From Nocardioides alkalitolerans DSM 16699 (GTDB lineage Bacteria > Actinomycetota > Actinomycetes > Propionibacteriales > Nocardioidaceae), in the NCBI RefSeq assembly GCF_000426525.1, contig NZ_AUFN01000012.1, positions 248,001 to 312,000 on the forward strand: a stretch of DNA of 64,000 bases. Direction: 5' to 3'. A program made the position numbers and the translations under genes. Positions 8,568 to 16,615 of this stretch are shown here, one piece after another. The notes under the pieces were generated by a model. It had not been told where the DNA came from, searched no databases, and worked only from the letters and a program-made list of their open reading frames with translations. Each line of letters opens with the position of its first letter. Within the stretch, counting starts at the first letter, position 1.

Positions 8568-8984
8568 TCAGGACCGGCGCGCCACCACGTCGCGCAGGTG
8601 CAGCCCGGCCGGTACGGCGTACAGCACCGCCGTCACCGCGAACCCCACGGCCGCCACCAGCTCGTCGTCGGTGAGCCCGCCGGAGCGGGTCAGGTGCGGC
8701 ACCAGGGCCAGCAGCGCGCCGACCGCGAGCGCGCCGCACCCCAGGCCCGCGACCCACCCGGCCGGGCCGGCGAGGCGCGCCGACCTCCGGGCGACCAGCC
8801 ACAGCGCGAGGGCCACCAGCGCCACCCCGCCCAGCGGCAGCAGGGCCAGGGCGTAGAGACCCGTGAACCCGCCCACGACGGCCGCGCCGATGCTCGCACC
8901 GAGCGCCACGACGACCATCACGACGAGGGTCGAGGCGAGCGCGAGGCGGGTCGTGCGCACGGCGTCCTGCTGCTCCCTGGTCAC
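8568..8984 (-). CDS. hypothetical four-helix membrane protein
   Basis: A 138-residue protein with four hydrophobic segments (about residues 13-35, 42-63, 75-95 and 110-130) and a short charged N-terminus. I recognise no family. The GTG start at 8984 follows TAGACC by 6 nt, a near match to the leaderless pattern. It stands alone, convergent with the HTH-MurA gene and divergent from the GDPD gene. Confidence 0.6.
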   Translation of the reverse strand: MTREQQDAVRTTRLALASTLVVMVVVALGASIGAAVVGGFTGLYALALLPLGGVALVALALWLVARRSARLAGPAGWVAGLGCGALAVGALLALVPHLTRSGGLTDDELVAAVGFAVTAVLYAVPAGLHLRDVVARRS

Positions 8985-9069
8985 TCCCCCGGTCTAGCAC
9001 GGCGCCGCGGTCGACGCCGGAGTCGACGCGCGGTCCCTCGGAGGTCACCCGGTGGACGTCGGCGACGTC

Positions 9070-9075
9070 TAGGGT
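9070..9075 (+). promoter_or_regulatory. -10 box, leaderless GDPD start
   Basis: TAGGGT then 7 nt then GTG 9083. Confidence 0.5.
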
Positions 9076-9082
9076 GACCCGC

Positions 9083-9913
9083 GTGACTCGCGCCACCAGC
9101 ACCCCGAGGACGGGGTTCGCCTACCTCGACGGCGACGACGCCCACGGCGGTGCACCGATCCCGTTCGCGCACCGCGGCGGTGGCAACCACCCCGAGATCC
9201 TCGGCCTGGAGAACACGCTCGTGGCCTTCCGGCACGCGGCCGCCGCCGGCTTCGTGCACCTCGAGACCGACGTGCAGCTGACCTCCGACGGGGTCCTCGT
9301 GGCGTTCCACGACGCGGTGCTCGACCGCATGACGGGCACCAGCGGCTCCGTCCGCGACCTGACGCTGGCCGAGGTGCGCGCGCTCAAGGTGGGCGGCACC
9401 TCGGCGGTCCCGACGCTCGCCGAGCTGGTCGACGCCCTGCCCGGGGCCCGGTTCAACATCGACATCAAGTCCGACGGCGCCGGCGAGGCCCTCGCCGCCT
9501 TCATCGCGGAGCGCGACCTGTGGGACCGCGTGCTCGTCGGCTCCTTCTCCTCGCGCCGGCTGCAGCACTTCCGCCGGCTCACCGGCGGGCGCGTGCCCAC
9601 GGCCGCGCACCGGGGCGAGATCGTGGCGTTCCTCCTGCTGCCCGCGCGCTGGGCCGACCGCGTCACCCGCGGGCGCGTGGCCGCCCTGCAGGTGCCCGTG
9701 CGTCGCGCCGGCGTCACCGTCACCACGGAGCGCTTCGTGCGCCGCGCCCACCGGGCCGGCAAGCACGTCCACGTGTGGACGATCGACGCCGCCGACGAGA
9801 TGCACCGCCTGCTCGATCTCGGGGTCGACGGCCTGATGACCGACCGCACCGACGTGCTCCGCTCCGTCCTGGAGGAGCGCGGCGTGTGGCGAGCCCGAGG
9901 GGGAGCAGCATGA
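9083..9913 (+). CDS. glycerophosphodiester phosphodiesterase
   Basis: A 276-residue GDPD-family TIM barrel that hydrolyses glycerophosphodiesters to sn-glycerol 3-phosphate and an alcohol. Catalytic motifs are AHRGG, then LETDVQLTSDG and the general base in FHD. The C-terminal HVWTID segment and a DGLMTDRTDV end are typical. No signal peptide is seen, so it is probably cytoplasmic. GTG 9083 is preferred to GTG 9074, which lies inside the -10 box. Its stop overlaps the MFS gene start (ATGA). Confidence 0.9.
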   Translation: MTRATSTPRTGFAYLDGDDAHGGAPIPFAHRGGGNHPEILGLENTLVAFRHAAAAGFVHLETDVQLTSDGVLVAFHDAVLDRMTGTSGSVRDLTLAEVRALKVGGTSAVPTLAELVDALPGARFNIDIKSDGAGEALAAFIAERDLWDRVLVGSFSSRRLQHFRRLTGGRVPTAAHRGEIVAFLLLPARWADRVTRGRVAALQVPVRRAGVTVTTERFVRRAHRAGKHVHVWTIDAADEMHRLLDLGVDGLMTDRTDVLRSVLEERGVWRARGGAA

Positions 9914-11298
9914 GCGAGTCCGTGGTCGACCGCACCGGGGACGGTGCGCCCGGACGGGCCGTCGGGTGGCCCGTGTGGGCATGGGGGCTGTGGGACTGGG
10001 GGTCGGCCGCCTTCAACGCGGTCATCACCACCTTCGTCTTCACCGTCTACCTCACGGCGGAGAACGACGCGGGCGAGCCGCTCTTCGGCGAGGGCGTCGA
10101 CGCCAAGCTCGGGTGGGCGCTGGCGGCCGCGGGCGTGCTGATCGCCCTCCTGGCGCCCCTCATCGGCCAGCGGGCCGACCGCTCGGGGCGACGTACGTTC
10201 TGGCTGGCCGCCAACACCGGCGCCGTCGTCGTGATGTCGGCGCTGATGTTCTTCGTGACGCCCGACGCCTCGCTGCTCTGGCTGGGCCTGCTGCTGCTCG
10301 CCGCCGGCAACATCTTCTTCGAGCTGGCGTCGGTCAACTACAACGCGATGCTCAACGAGATCGCCACGCCGGCCACCGTCGGTCGGATCTCCGGTCTCGG
10401 CTGGGGCCTCGGCTACCTCGGCGGCATCGTGCTCCTGCTGTTCGTCTACTTCGGCTTCATCAACCCCGACGTCGGCCTCTTCGGGGTCACCGGCGACAAC
10501 GGGCTCGACGTGCGCGTGACGATGCTGGTCTGCGCGATCTGGACGCTCGTCTTCTCGATCCCCGTGATCCTCACGATCCGCGACGCCCCGCGGGCGACCG
10601 ACGCGACGAAGGCAGCGCGCCTCGGGATCGTCGGCTCCTACAAGCAGCTGTTCGCGACCGTCGCCGGTCTCTGGCGCACCGACCGCAACACCGTCTACTT
10701 CCTCGGGGCCTCGGCCGTCTTCCGCGACGGCCTGGCCGGCGTGTTCACCTTCGGCGCCGTGCTCGCGGCCGGCACGTTCGGCTTCAGCAGCGGCGGGGTG
10801 ATCATCTTCGGCGTCGCCGCGAACGTCGTGGCCGGCATCGCCACCATCGCGGCCGGCCGCATCGACGACGTGTTCGGACCCAAGCGCGTCATCGTGGTCT
10901 CGCTGACCAGCATGTGCATCGCAGGCACGGCGCTGTTCTTCCTCCACGACGGCGGCAGCACGATCTTCTGGATCTTCGGCCTCGTGCTCTGCATCTTCGT
11001 CGGCCCGGCACAGTCGGCCTCGCGGTCGCTCCTCGCCCGGCTCATCCCGGAGGGCCAGGAGGGGCAGGTGTTCGGGCTCTACGCGACCACGGGCAGGGCC
11101 GCCAGCTTCCTCGCCCCGCTCGGGTGGGCCCTCGCCCTCACCATCGGTGCGAGCGTGACCGGCAGCAGCGGCGACGACTCGCAGTACTTCGGCATCCTCG
11201 GCATCATCCTGGTCCTGCTCGTCGGGCTGCTGCTGCTCCTGCCGGTCAAGGTCGGCCTGCGGCGCGACACCGCGCTGACGAACGCGCCCCCGGCCTGA
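9910..11298 (+). CDS. UMF1/Atg22-like MFS transporter
   Basis: A 462-residue major facilitator with about 12 transmembrane helices. The opening WAWGLWDWGSAAFNAVITTF and the loop NYNAMLNEIATPATVGRISG are hallmarks of the UMF1 (vacuole effluxer Atg22-like) family, whose bacterial substrates are not established. Its ATG overlaps the GDPD stop by 4 bp. Coupling to a phosphodiesterase suggests a role in uptake or efflux of a lipid-derived metabolite; that is inference. Confidence 0.88.
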   Translation: MSESVVDRTGDGAPGRAVGWPVWAWGLWDWGSAAFNAVITTFVFTVYLTAENDAGEPLFGEGVDAKLGWALAAAGVLIALLAPLIGQRADRSGRRTFWLAANTGAVVVMSALMFFVTPDASLLWLGLLLLAAGNIFFELASVNYNAMLNEIATPATVGRISGLGWGLGYLGGIVLLLFVYFGFINPDVGLFGVTGDNGLDVRVTMLVCAIWTLVFSIPVILTIRDAPRATDATKAARLGIVGSYKQLFATVAGLWRTDRNTVYFLGASAVFRDGLAGVFTFGAVLAAGTFGFSSGGVIIFGVAANVVAGIATIAAGRIDDVFGPKRVIVVSLTSMCIAGTALFFLHDGGSTIFWIFGLVLCIFVGPAQSASRSLLARLIPEGQEGQVFGLYATTGRAASFLAPLGWALALTIGASVTGSSGDDSQYFGILGIILVLLVGLLLLLPVKVGLRRDTALTNAPPA

Positions 11299-11311
11299 AC
11301 CGCTCGTTTCG

Positions 11312-11337
11312 GGAATTGCAGCCGTGCCAGTACCGTT
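11312..11337 (+). promoter_or_regulatory. sigma-R/SigH-type promoter of rbpA
   Basis: GGAAT at 11312-11316, exactly 18 nt, then GTT at 11335-11337. This equals the GGAAT-N18-GTT consensus of the thiol-stress ECF sigma factor SigR of Streptomyces, which is known to transcribe rbpA there. The leader to ATG 11383 would be about 40 nt. Confidence 0.75.
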
Positions 11338-11382
11338 GAGTACTTAGCGCAATCGCAACGACGAGTAGGTGGAGGTGCCGCG

Positions 11383-11751
11383 ATGGCAGAGCGCACACTA
11401 CGAGGAGCACGGCTGGGTGGCCAGAGCTTCGAAGATGAGCGTGGCATCGAGTTCGCTGCTCGTCAGCAGGTCGGCTACCGATGCCAGCAGAACCACGAGT
11501 TCGAGATCACCATGTCGGTCGAGGCCGACATCCCCGCTGTGTGGGAGTGCCCGCGCTGCGGGTCCGAGGCTCTGAGCATCGCCGGCATCCAGCGCGAGGA
11601 GAAGGTCGAGAAGCCGGCTCGCACGCACTGGGACATGCTGCTGGAGCGCCGGTCGGAGACCGAGCTCGAGGAGATCCTCACGGAGCGTCTCGAGCTCCTC
11701 CGCGGCGGCGAGATCGGCCCGGCGCACCTGCACCGCGCCAGCAAGCGCTGA
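11383..11751 (+). CDS. rbpA: RNA polymerase-binding protein RbpA
   Basis: A 122-residue actinobacterial transcription factor that binds the beta subunit and group 1/2 sigma factors and stabilises the open complex. The core domain carries a zinc-ribbon set: Cys34, His38, Cys56 and Cys59. The basic linker and the sigma-interacting helix (THWDMLLERRSETELEEILTERLE) follow. A strong GGAGGT ribosome site (11371-11376) precedes ATG. Expression is probably raised by disulfide stress through the upstream sigma-R-type promoter. Closed by a 16-bp hairpin. Confidence 0.96.
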   Translation: MAERTLRGARLGGQSFEDERGIEFAARQQVGYRCQQNHEFEITMSVEADIPAVWECPRCGSEALSIAGIQREEKVEKPARTHWDMLLERRSETELEEILTERLELLRGGEIGPAHLHRASKR

Positions 11752-11770
11752 CCGCACCCGTACGACGTAC

Positions 11771-11805
11771 CGAGGCCCGGCTCCCCTGAGGGGAGCCGGG
11801 CCTCG
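11771..11805. terminator. rbpA/fxsA bidirectional terminator
   Basis: A perfect 16-bp stem (11771-11786 with 11790-11805) and 3-nt loop TGA between convergent rbpA and fxsA. Confidence 0.85.
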
Positions 11806-11826
11806 TCGTGTGTCGGGACAGCCCGC

Positions 11827-12447
11827 TCAGACGTCGCGGGGCGGGTCGACGACCTCGCCCTCGACCACGTCGCCGGACTGCGTCGTACGGCGGGCGCCGC
11901 CCCCAGGGAAGCCGCCGCCGGGGAACGCACCGCCCGGGAACCCGGCGCCCGTGAAAGCTCCGGGTGCGAACGCGTCGGCGGTGACGCCGTACCGGCGTGC
12001 GCGGCGTGTCAGCAGCGCAGAGATCGGTCGGCGCAGCAGGGGCCGGCCGAGGATGACCGCGAGGCCCACGACGCCGTTGACGAGGCCCGGCAGGATCATC
12101 AGCACCGCGCCGACGAAGACGAGCACGCCGCCCACGACCTCGTCGCCGGGCGGGCGGCCGGCGCGGGCCGCCTCCACCGACGCGCTCCAGGCCTTGCGGC
12201 CCTCGCGTCCGAGGAAGAAGAAGCCGGCGACGGTCGAGGCGAGCAGCAGGAGCAGCGTCCACCCGAGCCCGATCCACCCCGCGACGGCCACGACGGCCAC
12301 CACCTCGATCGCCACGCCGAGCACGAGCGGGAGCGTGAACCTCAGCGCGCGGAGCCGGGCGGAGCGGACGGCTCCCGGCGGCGGGCCGGTGGGTCCGGAC
12401 GGGCCGGGTCGGCCGGGCTGGGTGGGGGTCGCCGCGGAACCAGACAT
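11827..12447 (-). CDS. FxsA family membrane protein
   Basis: A 206-residue protein with a Pro/Gly-rich N-terminus, then three hydrophobic segments (about 37-60, 62-80 and 104-132) of the FxsA family. In E. coli FxsA eases phage T7 exclusion by the F plasmid; the actinobacterial role is unknown. The C-terminus has a Gly/Phe/Pro repeat tract (FPGGAFPGGGFPGGG) and ends with VVEGEVVDP, a pattern common in this family. ATG 12447 lies 6 nt after TAGGTT. Confidence 0.85.
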   Translation of the reverse strand: MSGSAATPTQPGRPGPSGPTGPPPGAVRSARLRALRFTLPLVLGVAIEVVAVVAVAGWIGLGWTLLLLLASTVAGFFFLGREGRKAWSASVEAARAGRPPGDEVVGGVLVFVGAVLMILPGLVNGVVGLAVILGRPLLRRPISALLTRRARRYGVTADAFAPGAFTGAGFPGGAFPGGGFPGGGARRTTQSGDVVEGEVVDPPRDV

Positions 12448-12453
12448 GCTTCG

Positions 12454-12459
12454 AACCTA
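12454..12459 (-). promoter_or_regulatory. -10 box, leaderless fxsA start
   Basis: TAGGTT then 6 nt then ATG 12447. Confidence 0.5.
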
Positions 12460-12511
12460 CCGCGTGGTCGGGAGCGATCCCAGGGCGCTCGACGGCCTCG
12501 GGAGCCGTCGC

Positions 12512-13270
12512 TCAGGCCCCGCGCTCCTCGCGCCACCGGCGGAACTGGCGCCGGCGCTCGCGCAGGCCCCAGCGGGTGATGCGCCTCAACGACTCGGTGG
12601 CCACCGAGCCGGTCATCTTCGAGTCGCCGCGCACGCGCTCGACGAACTCGATCGGCACCTCGCTGACGTGGAGGCCGGCCTGCACCGTGCGCCACGTCAG
12701 GTCGGTCTGGAACACGTAGCCCGTCGACTGGACCGACGACAGGTCGATCTTCTCGAGCGTCGTGCGGCGGAACAGCCGGAAGCCGGCGGTCGCGTCCTTG
12801 ACCCGCATGCCGAGGAGGAGGCGGACGTACAGGTTGCCCCCGCGCGAGAGCGTCATCCGCGACCAGGGCCAGTTCACGACCGAGCCGCCCGGCACCCACC
12901 GGGAGCCGATGACGAGGTCGGCGGTCAGCAGGCCGTCGAGCAGGCGGCCGAGCTGCTCGGGCTGGTGGGATCCGTCGGCGTCCATCTCGCCGACCACGTC
13001 GTAGCCGCGGTCGAGGGCCACGGCGAAGCCGTGCAGGTATGCCGCGCCGAGGCCCGCCTTGGCCGTGCGGTGGAGCACGGTGACGCTCGGGTCGGCGGCG
13101 GCGAGCTCGTCCGCGATCGCCCCCGTGCCGTCGGGCGAGCCGTCGTCCACGACGAGCACGTCGACGCCGGGCTGAGCCCGCCGTACCCGGCCGACGATGT
13201 CGCGGACGTTCAGGGCCTCGTTGTAGGTCGGGACCACGACGATCACGCGGCCCAGCTCGGGGTGGGTCAT
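12512..13270 (-). CDS. ppm1: polyprenol monophosphomannose synthase (GT2)
   Basis: A 252-residue family 2 glycosyltransferase like the catalytic domain of mycobacterial Ppm1. It makes polyprenyl-phosphate mannose from GDP-mannose. Motifs are [21 protein letters not shown] and the metal/nucleotide site [20 protein letters not shown] and [12 protein letters not shown] follow. No membrane segment. It is coupled by ATGA overlap to lnt. In M. tuberculosis the two activities are fused in one protein; here they are separate but adjacent. The product probably feeds lipomannan-type glycolipids and protein O-mannosylation. Confidence 0.92.
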   Translation of the reverse strand: MTHPELGRVIVVVPTYNEALNVRDIVGRVRRAQPGVDVLVVDDGSPDGTGAIADELAAADPSVTVLHRTAKAGLGAAYLHGFAVALDRGYDVVGEMDADGSHQPEQLGRLLDGLLTADLVIGSRWVPGGSVVNWPWSRMTLSRGGNLYVRLLLGMRVKDATAGFRLFRRTTLEKIDLSSVQSTGYVFQTDLTWRTVQAGLHVSEVPIEFVERVRGDSKMTGSVATESLRRITRWGLRERRRQFRRWREERGA

Positions 13271-14859
13271 CCCACGGTCTCCCTCTCGGTCGGCGTGGTG
13301 GGGGCGGACGGGGCGGCGGCGGCTCCCGGGCGCTCACGGCGGCGCAGCAGGAGGACGAGCACGAGCCCCACGAGCGTGGCGGCGGTCGCTGCCCGCGCCA
13401 GCCAGGGTCCCAGCCACATCGCGGGGGTGACGACGTCGTTGAGCACGACCTCCCCCGACACGACGCCCTGCGTCTGCGGGTCGATGTCGGCCACGACGGA
13501 GCCGTCGGGCGCCACGATCGCCGTCCGTCCGTTGATGGCCGCGACCACGAGGTACTTGCCGGTCTCGACCGCTCGCAGCCGGGTGATCTCGAGCTGCTGG
13601 TCGATCTGGTGGGTGCGGATGAACATCGCGTTGCTGGTCTGGACGGTGAGCATCTGCGCGCCCGCGCCGACCTGCGCGCGGAAGCCGTCGTCGTACGCGA
13701 CGTCGAAGCAGATCGCGTTGCCCACGAGCACGTCGCCGATGGCGAGCGGGGTCTCACGCGTGCCGGCCAGCATGTCGCGCGGGATCAGGTCGAACTGGCT
13801 GACGGCCGACGTGAGGGTGCTGTTGCGGAAGGGGATGAACTCACCGAAGGGCACGGGGTGGCGCTTGCTGTAGCGGTCGCCGGGTCCGGACTCCGGGTCC
13901 CAGACGATGCCCTGGTTGAGCACCTGACCGTCGTCGGGCGCATCCACCATGCCGCCGACGACGACGGGCACGCCGACGGCGTCCACGGCCTCGGTGATGC
14001 CCTCGTAGGTCTCGGTGTCGGTGAACGGGTCGACGGCCGTGGAGTTCTCCGGCCACAGCACGAAGTCGGGCCGGGGCACGTCACCGGCGTCGACGTCGTC
14101 GGCGAGCTGGATCGTCGACTCGACGTGGTTGCGGGTGACGTCGCGGAAGACCGCGACGACGTCGTCGCCCGCCCCCGGCACGTCGCCCTGCACCGCGGAG
14201 ACCTGCACGGTGCGCCCGTCGGTGGGCACGTCGTACGGGCGCACGACCGCCAGCCCGACGAGCGCCGCGATGCCGACGAAGGGCAGCGCGAGACGGCCGG
14301 CCGCGCGGGCGTCGAGGGCACGGTCGGTACGGCGCGTCGCCGTCAGCGTCAGCACGGCCGCGGCCAGCAGCGTGCCGAGCAGGGCGAGGACGAACCCGAC
14401 CCCGGGCGTGCCGAGCCACGGCAGCAGGGCGGCGAAGGGCGTGTCGATCGTGCCGAACGACAGGCGGCCCCACGGGAACCCGCCGAAGGGCCAGCCGCTG
14501 CGCAGCTCCTCGTACGCCACCCAGGCAGCGGCGGTCCACACCGGCCACAGCCGCAGGCGCTGCAGGAGCACGACGACGGGGCCGAGCGCCAGGAAATAGG
14601 CGGTCTCGATCAGGGAGAGGGCGATCCAGGCGTCGGTGCCGACCGCGCGCATCCACCACAGGATCGAGAAGGAGAAGGCCGCGCCGAAGACCAGGCCGAT
14701 GCCGACGCCGGCGCGCACGCGAGCGCCGTACAGGCTCAGGCAGAAGCCCGCGACCGCGACCGGCCCGAGGAGCACCAGGCCCACCGGCTCGAACGCCAGC
14801 GAGCCCGTGAGGCCGGCGACGGCGGCTCCGAGCGCACGGACACGGATCGACGCGGACAT
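13267..14859 (-). CDS. lnt: apolipoprotein N-acyltransferase
   Basis: A 530-residue membrane enzyme that N-acylates the lipid-modified cysteine of lipoproteins. About seven N-terminal transmembrane helices are followed by a periplasmic nitrilase-like domain (~218-470) and a final helix (~493-513). Catalytic triad: Glu271 in PENST, Lys332 in YSKRH and Cys384 in ICFDVAYDD; Glu340 in FGE matches an essential loop residue. The ATG is 7 nt after TACCTT, suggesting a leaderless mRNA. The window contains two clear lipoprotein clients (the FKBP protein and the dipeptide-binding protein). Confidence 0.93.
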   Translation of the reverse strand: MSASIRVRALGAAVAGLTGSLAFEPVGLVLLGPVAVAGFCLSLYGARVRAGVGIGLVFGAAFSFSILWWMRAVGTDAWIALSLIETAYFLALGPVVVLLQRLRLWPVWTAAAWVAYEELRSGWPFGGFPWGRLSFGTIDTPFAALLPWLGTPGVGFVLALLGTLLAAAVLTLTATRRTDRALDARAAGRLALPFVGIAALVGLAVVRPYDVPTDGRTVQVSAVQGDVPGAGDDVVAVFRDVTRNHVESTIQLADDVDAGDVPRPDFVLWPENSTAVDPFTDTETYEGITEAVDAVGVPVVVGGMVDAPDDGQVLNQGIVWDPESGPGDRYSKRHPVPFGEFIPFRNSTLTSAVSQFDLIPRDMLAGTRETPLAIGDVLVGNAICFDVAYDDGFRAQVGAGAQMLTVQTSNAMFIRTHQIDQQLEITRLRAVETGKYLVVAAINGRTAIVAPDGSVVADIDPQTQGVVSGEVVLNDVVTPAMWLGPWLARAATAATLVGLVLVLLLRRRERPGAAAAPSAPTTPTERETVG

Positions 14860-14866
14860 GCGGGGA

Positions 14867-14872
14867 AAGGTA
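14867..14872 (-). promoter_or_regulatory. -10 box, leaderless lnt start
   Basis: TACCTT then 7 nt then ATG 14859. Confidence 0.5.
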
Positions 14873-15204
14873 TCCGAGACCGGGTGACCTCGTGGGATCC
14901 GGAGCGGATCGACCAGTCATCCCCGGGATGAACGTCGGGGTGCCCGACGGGTTCCGGGCAGGGGTCCCAGCAGGGCGGAGGGGCTCCCGTGGTCTTCGGA
15001 CCAACACCAACGTCGCCGGCTGCCACGTGGGTGAAGTTGTCTAAGGACCCCGGGATCCCCTCCGCGTCCACCACCGCGGGTGCGGTACCGACCTCCGTGC
15101 GTCATGTCGGCCGGGAAGTGGTGACCGACCCGTCGACACGACCACTCGGACGTCGGTCCGCTACGCGCGTGCTGCACTGGTGAACTGGACACAGACTTCC
15201 GGTG

Positions 15205-15231
15205 ACGGGCGGTCGCTGTCAATCCGCCCGT
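15205..15231. other. hairpin
   Basis: ACGGGCGG (15205-15212) pairs with CCGCCCGT (15224-15231), loop 11 nt. It directly abuts the next hairpin. Confidence 0.45.
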
Positions 15232-15262
15232 GACCTGCGCAGATGCTGCGTCTGTGCAGGTC
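15232..15262. other. strong hairpin
   Basis: A 12-bp stem (15232-15243 with 15251-15262) with one G-U wobble and a 7-nt loop. Confidence 0.55.
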
Positions 15263-15310
15263 AGCGCGGGTCTGCTCCCAGGAACAAATCCCGTCCGAGC
15301 CAGCGTGTCC

Positions 15311-15335
15311 CGGCGTGTCGTCCGACGACACGCCG
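15311..15335 (-). terminator. terminator of the kdd-kamDE-kal operon
   Basis: A perfect 11-bp stem (15311-15321 with 15325-15335) with loop CCG, about 45 bp past the kal stop. Confidence 0.7.
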
Positions 15336-15380
15336 ACGGCCCGGTGTAGCGCTCGCGCGCGGTCCCACCGTCCGGTCGCG

Positions 15381-15818
15381 TCAGCCCGGGACGACGACCG
15401 TCCCGGTCGCCGTGGTGGCGACCACGGGCTGCTCCAGGAGCTCGGCGGCACCGGGGCGCTCGTCGGTGGCCGCGCCGCGGGCGACGACCAGGACGGTGAA
15501 CGCGATGCGCCGGGAGCGCCGCCCGAGGCGCACCAGCTCGGCCCGCACCTCGAGCACGTCCCCCGCGCGCACGGGGGCACGGAACTGCACGTCGTCGTAC
15601 GACGCGAAGAGCCCCTCGTCGCCGTCCGTGCGGATGCAGAGCTCGGTGGCCACGTCGCCGAACAGCCCGAGGCTGTAGGCGCCGTCCACGAGGTTGCCGG
15701 CGTAGTGGGCGTGGCTGTAGGGCACGTAGCGGCGGTGGGTGACCACGAGGCCCAGGCGCGGGTCGGCAGCGCCGTCGGCGCCACCATCGACACCGCCCGC
15801 CGCCTCCGGGGCGCTCAC
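15381..15818 (-). CDS. kal: 3-aminobutyryl-CoA ammonia-lyase
   Basis: A 145-residue single hot-dog-fold enzyme that removes ammonia from L-3-aminobutyryl-CoA to give crotonyl-CoA, a late step of the lysine fermentation route. The segment RRYVPYSHAHYAGNLVDGAYSLGLFGDVATEL carries the family's signature active-site region. GTG 15818 overlaps the kamE stop (GTGA). Last gene of the kdd-kamD-kamE-kal operon. Confidence 0.85.
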   Translation of the reverse strand: MSAPEAAGGVDGGADGAADPRLGLVVTHRRYVPYSHAHYAGNLVDGAYSLGLFGDVATELCIRTDGDEGLFASYDDVQFRAPVRAGDVLEVRAELVRLGRRSRRIAFTVLVVARGAATDERPGAAELLEQPVVATTATGTVVVPG

Positions 15819-16615
15819 GACGCCGCCGCGTGCCGGGCGGCCATCCGGTGGACCAGGTAGCTGGCGACCTCGCCCGGCGTCGTCCCCCGGGAGAAGACCC
15901 GGTCGACGCCCAGCTCGCCGGCCATGGTCTCGTCGAAGCGGGGTCCGCCGACGACCAGCAGGGGGCGCCGCTCGGCCGGGTAGGCCTCGCGGAAGGCCGC
16001 CGACATCTCACGGGTGTTGAGCAGGTGGGCGTCGCGCTGGGTGACGACCTGGGAGACCAGGACCGCGTCGGCACCCTCGGCCTGGGCGCGCTCGACGAGG
16101 TCGGGCACGGAGACCTGGGCGCCGAGGTTCACGACCTTGACCTCCCGGTAGTACTCGAGCCCCTTCTCCCCCGCGAACCCCTTGATGTTGAGGATGGCGT
16201 CGATGCCGACGGTGTGGGCGTCGGTGCCGATGCAGCCGCCAACGACGACGAGGCGTCGGCGCAGGCGCTCGCGGATGACGAGGTTGACCTCCTTCGGCGT
16301 CAGCAGCGGGTAGTCGCGCTCGACGACCTCGACCGTGCTGGTGTCGACGAGGTGGTGCACCCGGCCGTAGACGACGAAGAAGGTGTAGCCGTCGCCCATG
16401 GGCTTGGCGTGCACGACGAGCGCAGGGTCCATGCCCATCTTGTTCGCGAGCTGGGCCGCCGCACCCTCGGCGACCTTGTCGTGGGGCAGGGGCAGCGTGA
16501 ACGACATCTGCACCATGCCGTCGCCGGTGGTGTCGCCGTACGGCCGCACGATGCGGCCCTCGCGCTGCGGCTGCGCCCCTTCCTGCGGCTGGGCGGCCGG
16601 TTCCGTGACCGTCAT
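15815..16615 (-). CDS. kamE: lysine 5,6-aminomutase beta subunit (B12- and PLP-binding)
   Basis: A 266-residue small subunit of the adenosylcobalamin- and PLP-dependent aminomutase that moves the epsilon (or zeta) amino group of lysine/beta-lysine to C5. The Rossmann domain has the base-off cobalamin motif D132-A-H134-T-V-G137. Lys145 in LNIKG matches the lysine that forms the PLP aldimine in the clostridial enzyme (Lys144 of beta). An N-terminal dimerisation domain precedes it. The ATG overlaps the kamD stop (ATGA), which suits fixed subunit ratios. Confidence 0.92.
   Translation of the reverse strand: MTVTEPAAQPQEGAQPQREGRIVRPYGDTTGDGMVQMSFTLPLPHDKVAEGAAAQLANKMGMDPALVVHAKPMGDGYTFFVVYGRVHHLVDTSTVEVVERDYPLLTPKEVNLVIRERLRRRLVVVGGCIGTDAHTVGIDAILNIKGFAGEKGLEYYREVKVVNLGAQVSVPDLVERAQAEGADAVLVSQVVTQRDAHLLNTREMSAAFREAYPAERRPLLVVGGPRFDETMAGELGVDRVFSRGTTPGEVASYLVHRMAARHAAAS

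Larger units (their letters stand above)
14873..15380. other. structured intergenic region between lnt and kal
   Basis: About 510 bp without a convincing gene; short frames here have no start signal and no family match. It holds three consecutive hairpins (15205-15231, 15232-15262 and 15311-15335) downstream of kal, and the lnt promoter at the other end. A small RNA or layered termination of the lysine operon is possible. Confidence 0.5.

Noticed and set aside
9985..10005. A further copy of the GGACTGGGGG element motif
   Set aside because: It lies inside the MFS coding sequence (WDWGS) and has no second repeat or hairpin nearby.
11955..11990. CRISPR-like short repeats in the fxsA tail and in the FKBP tail (32000-32090)
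   Set aside because: Both are in-frame low-complexity codon repeats (FPGG and TDPAAT), without spacers.
14989..15183. Small plus-strand frame upstream of the lysine genes
   Set aside because: No ribosome site, no leaderless -10 box and no family resemblance.
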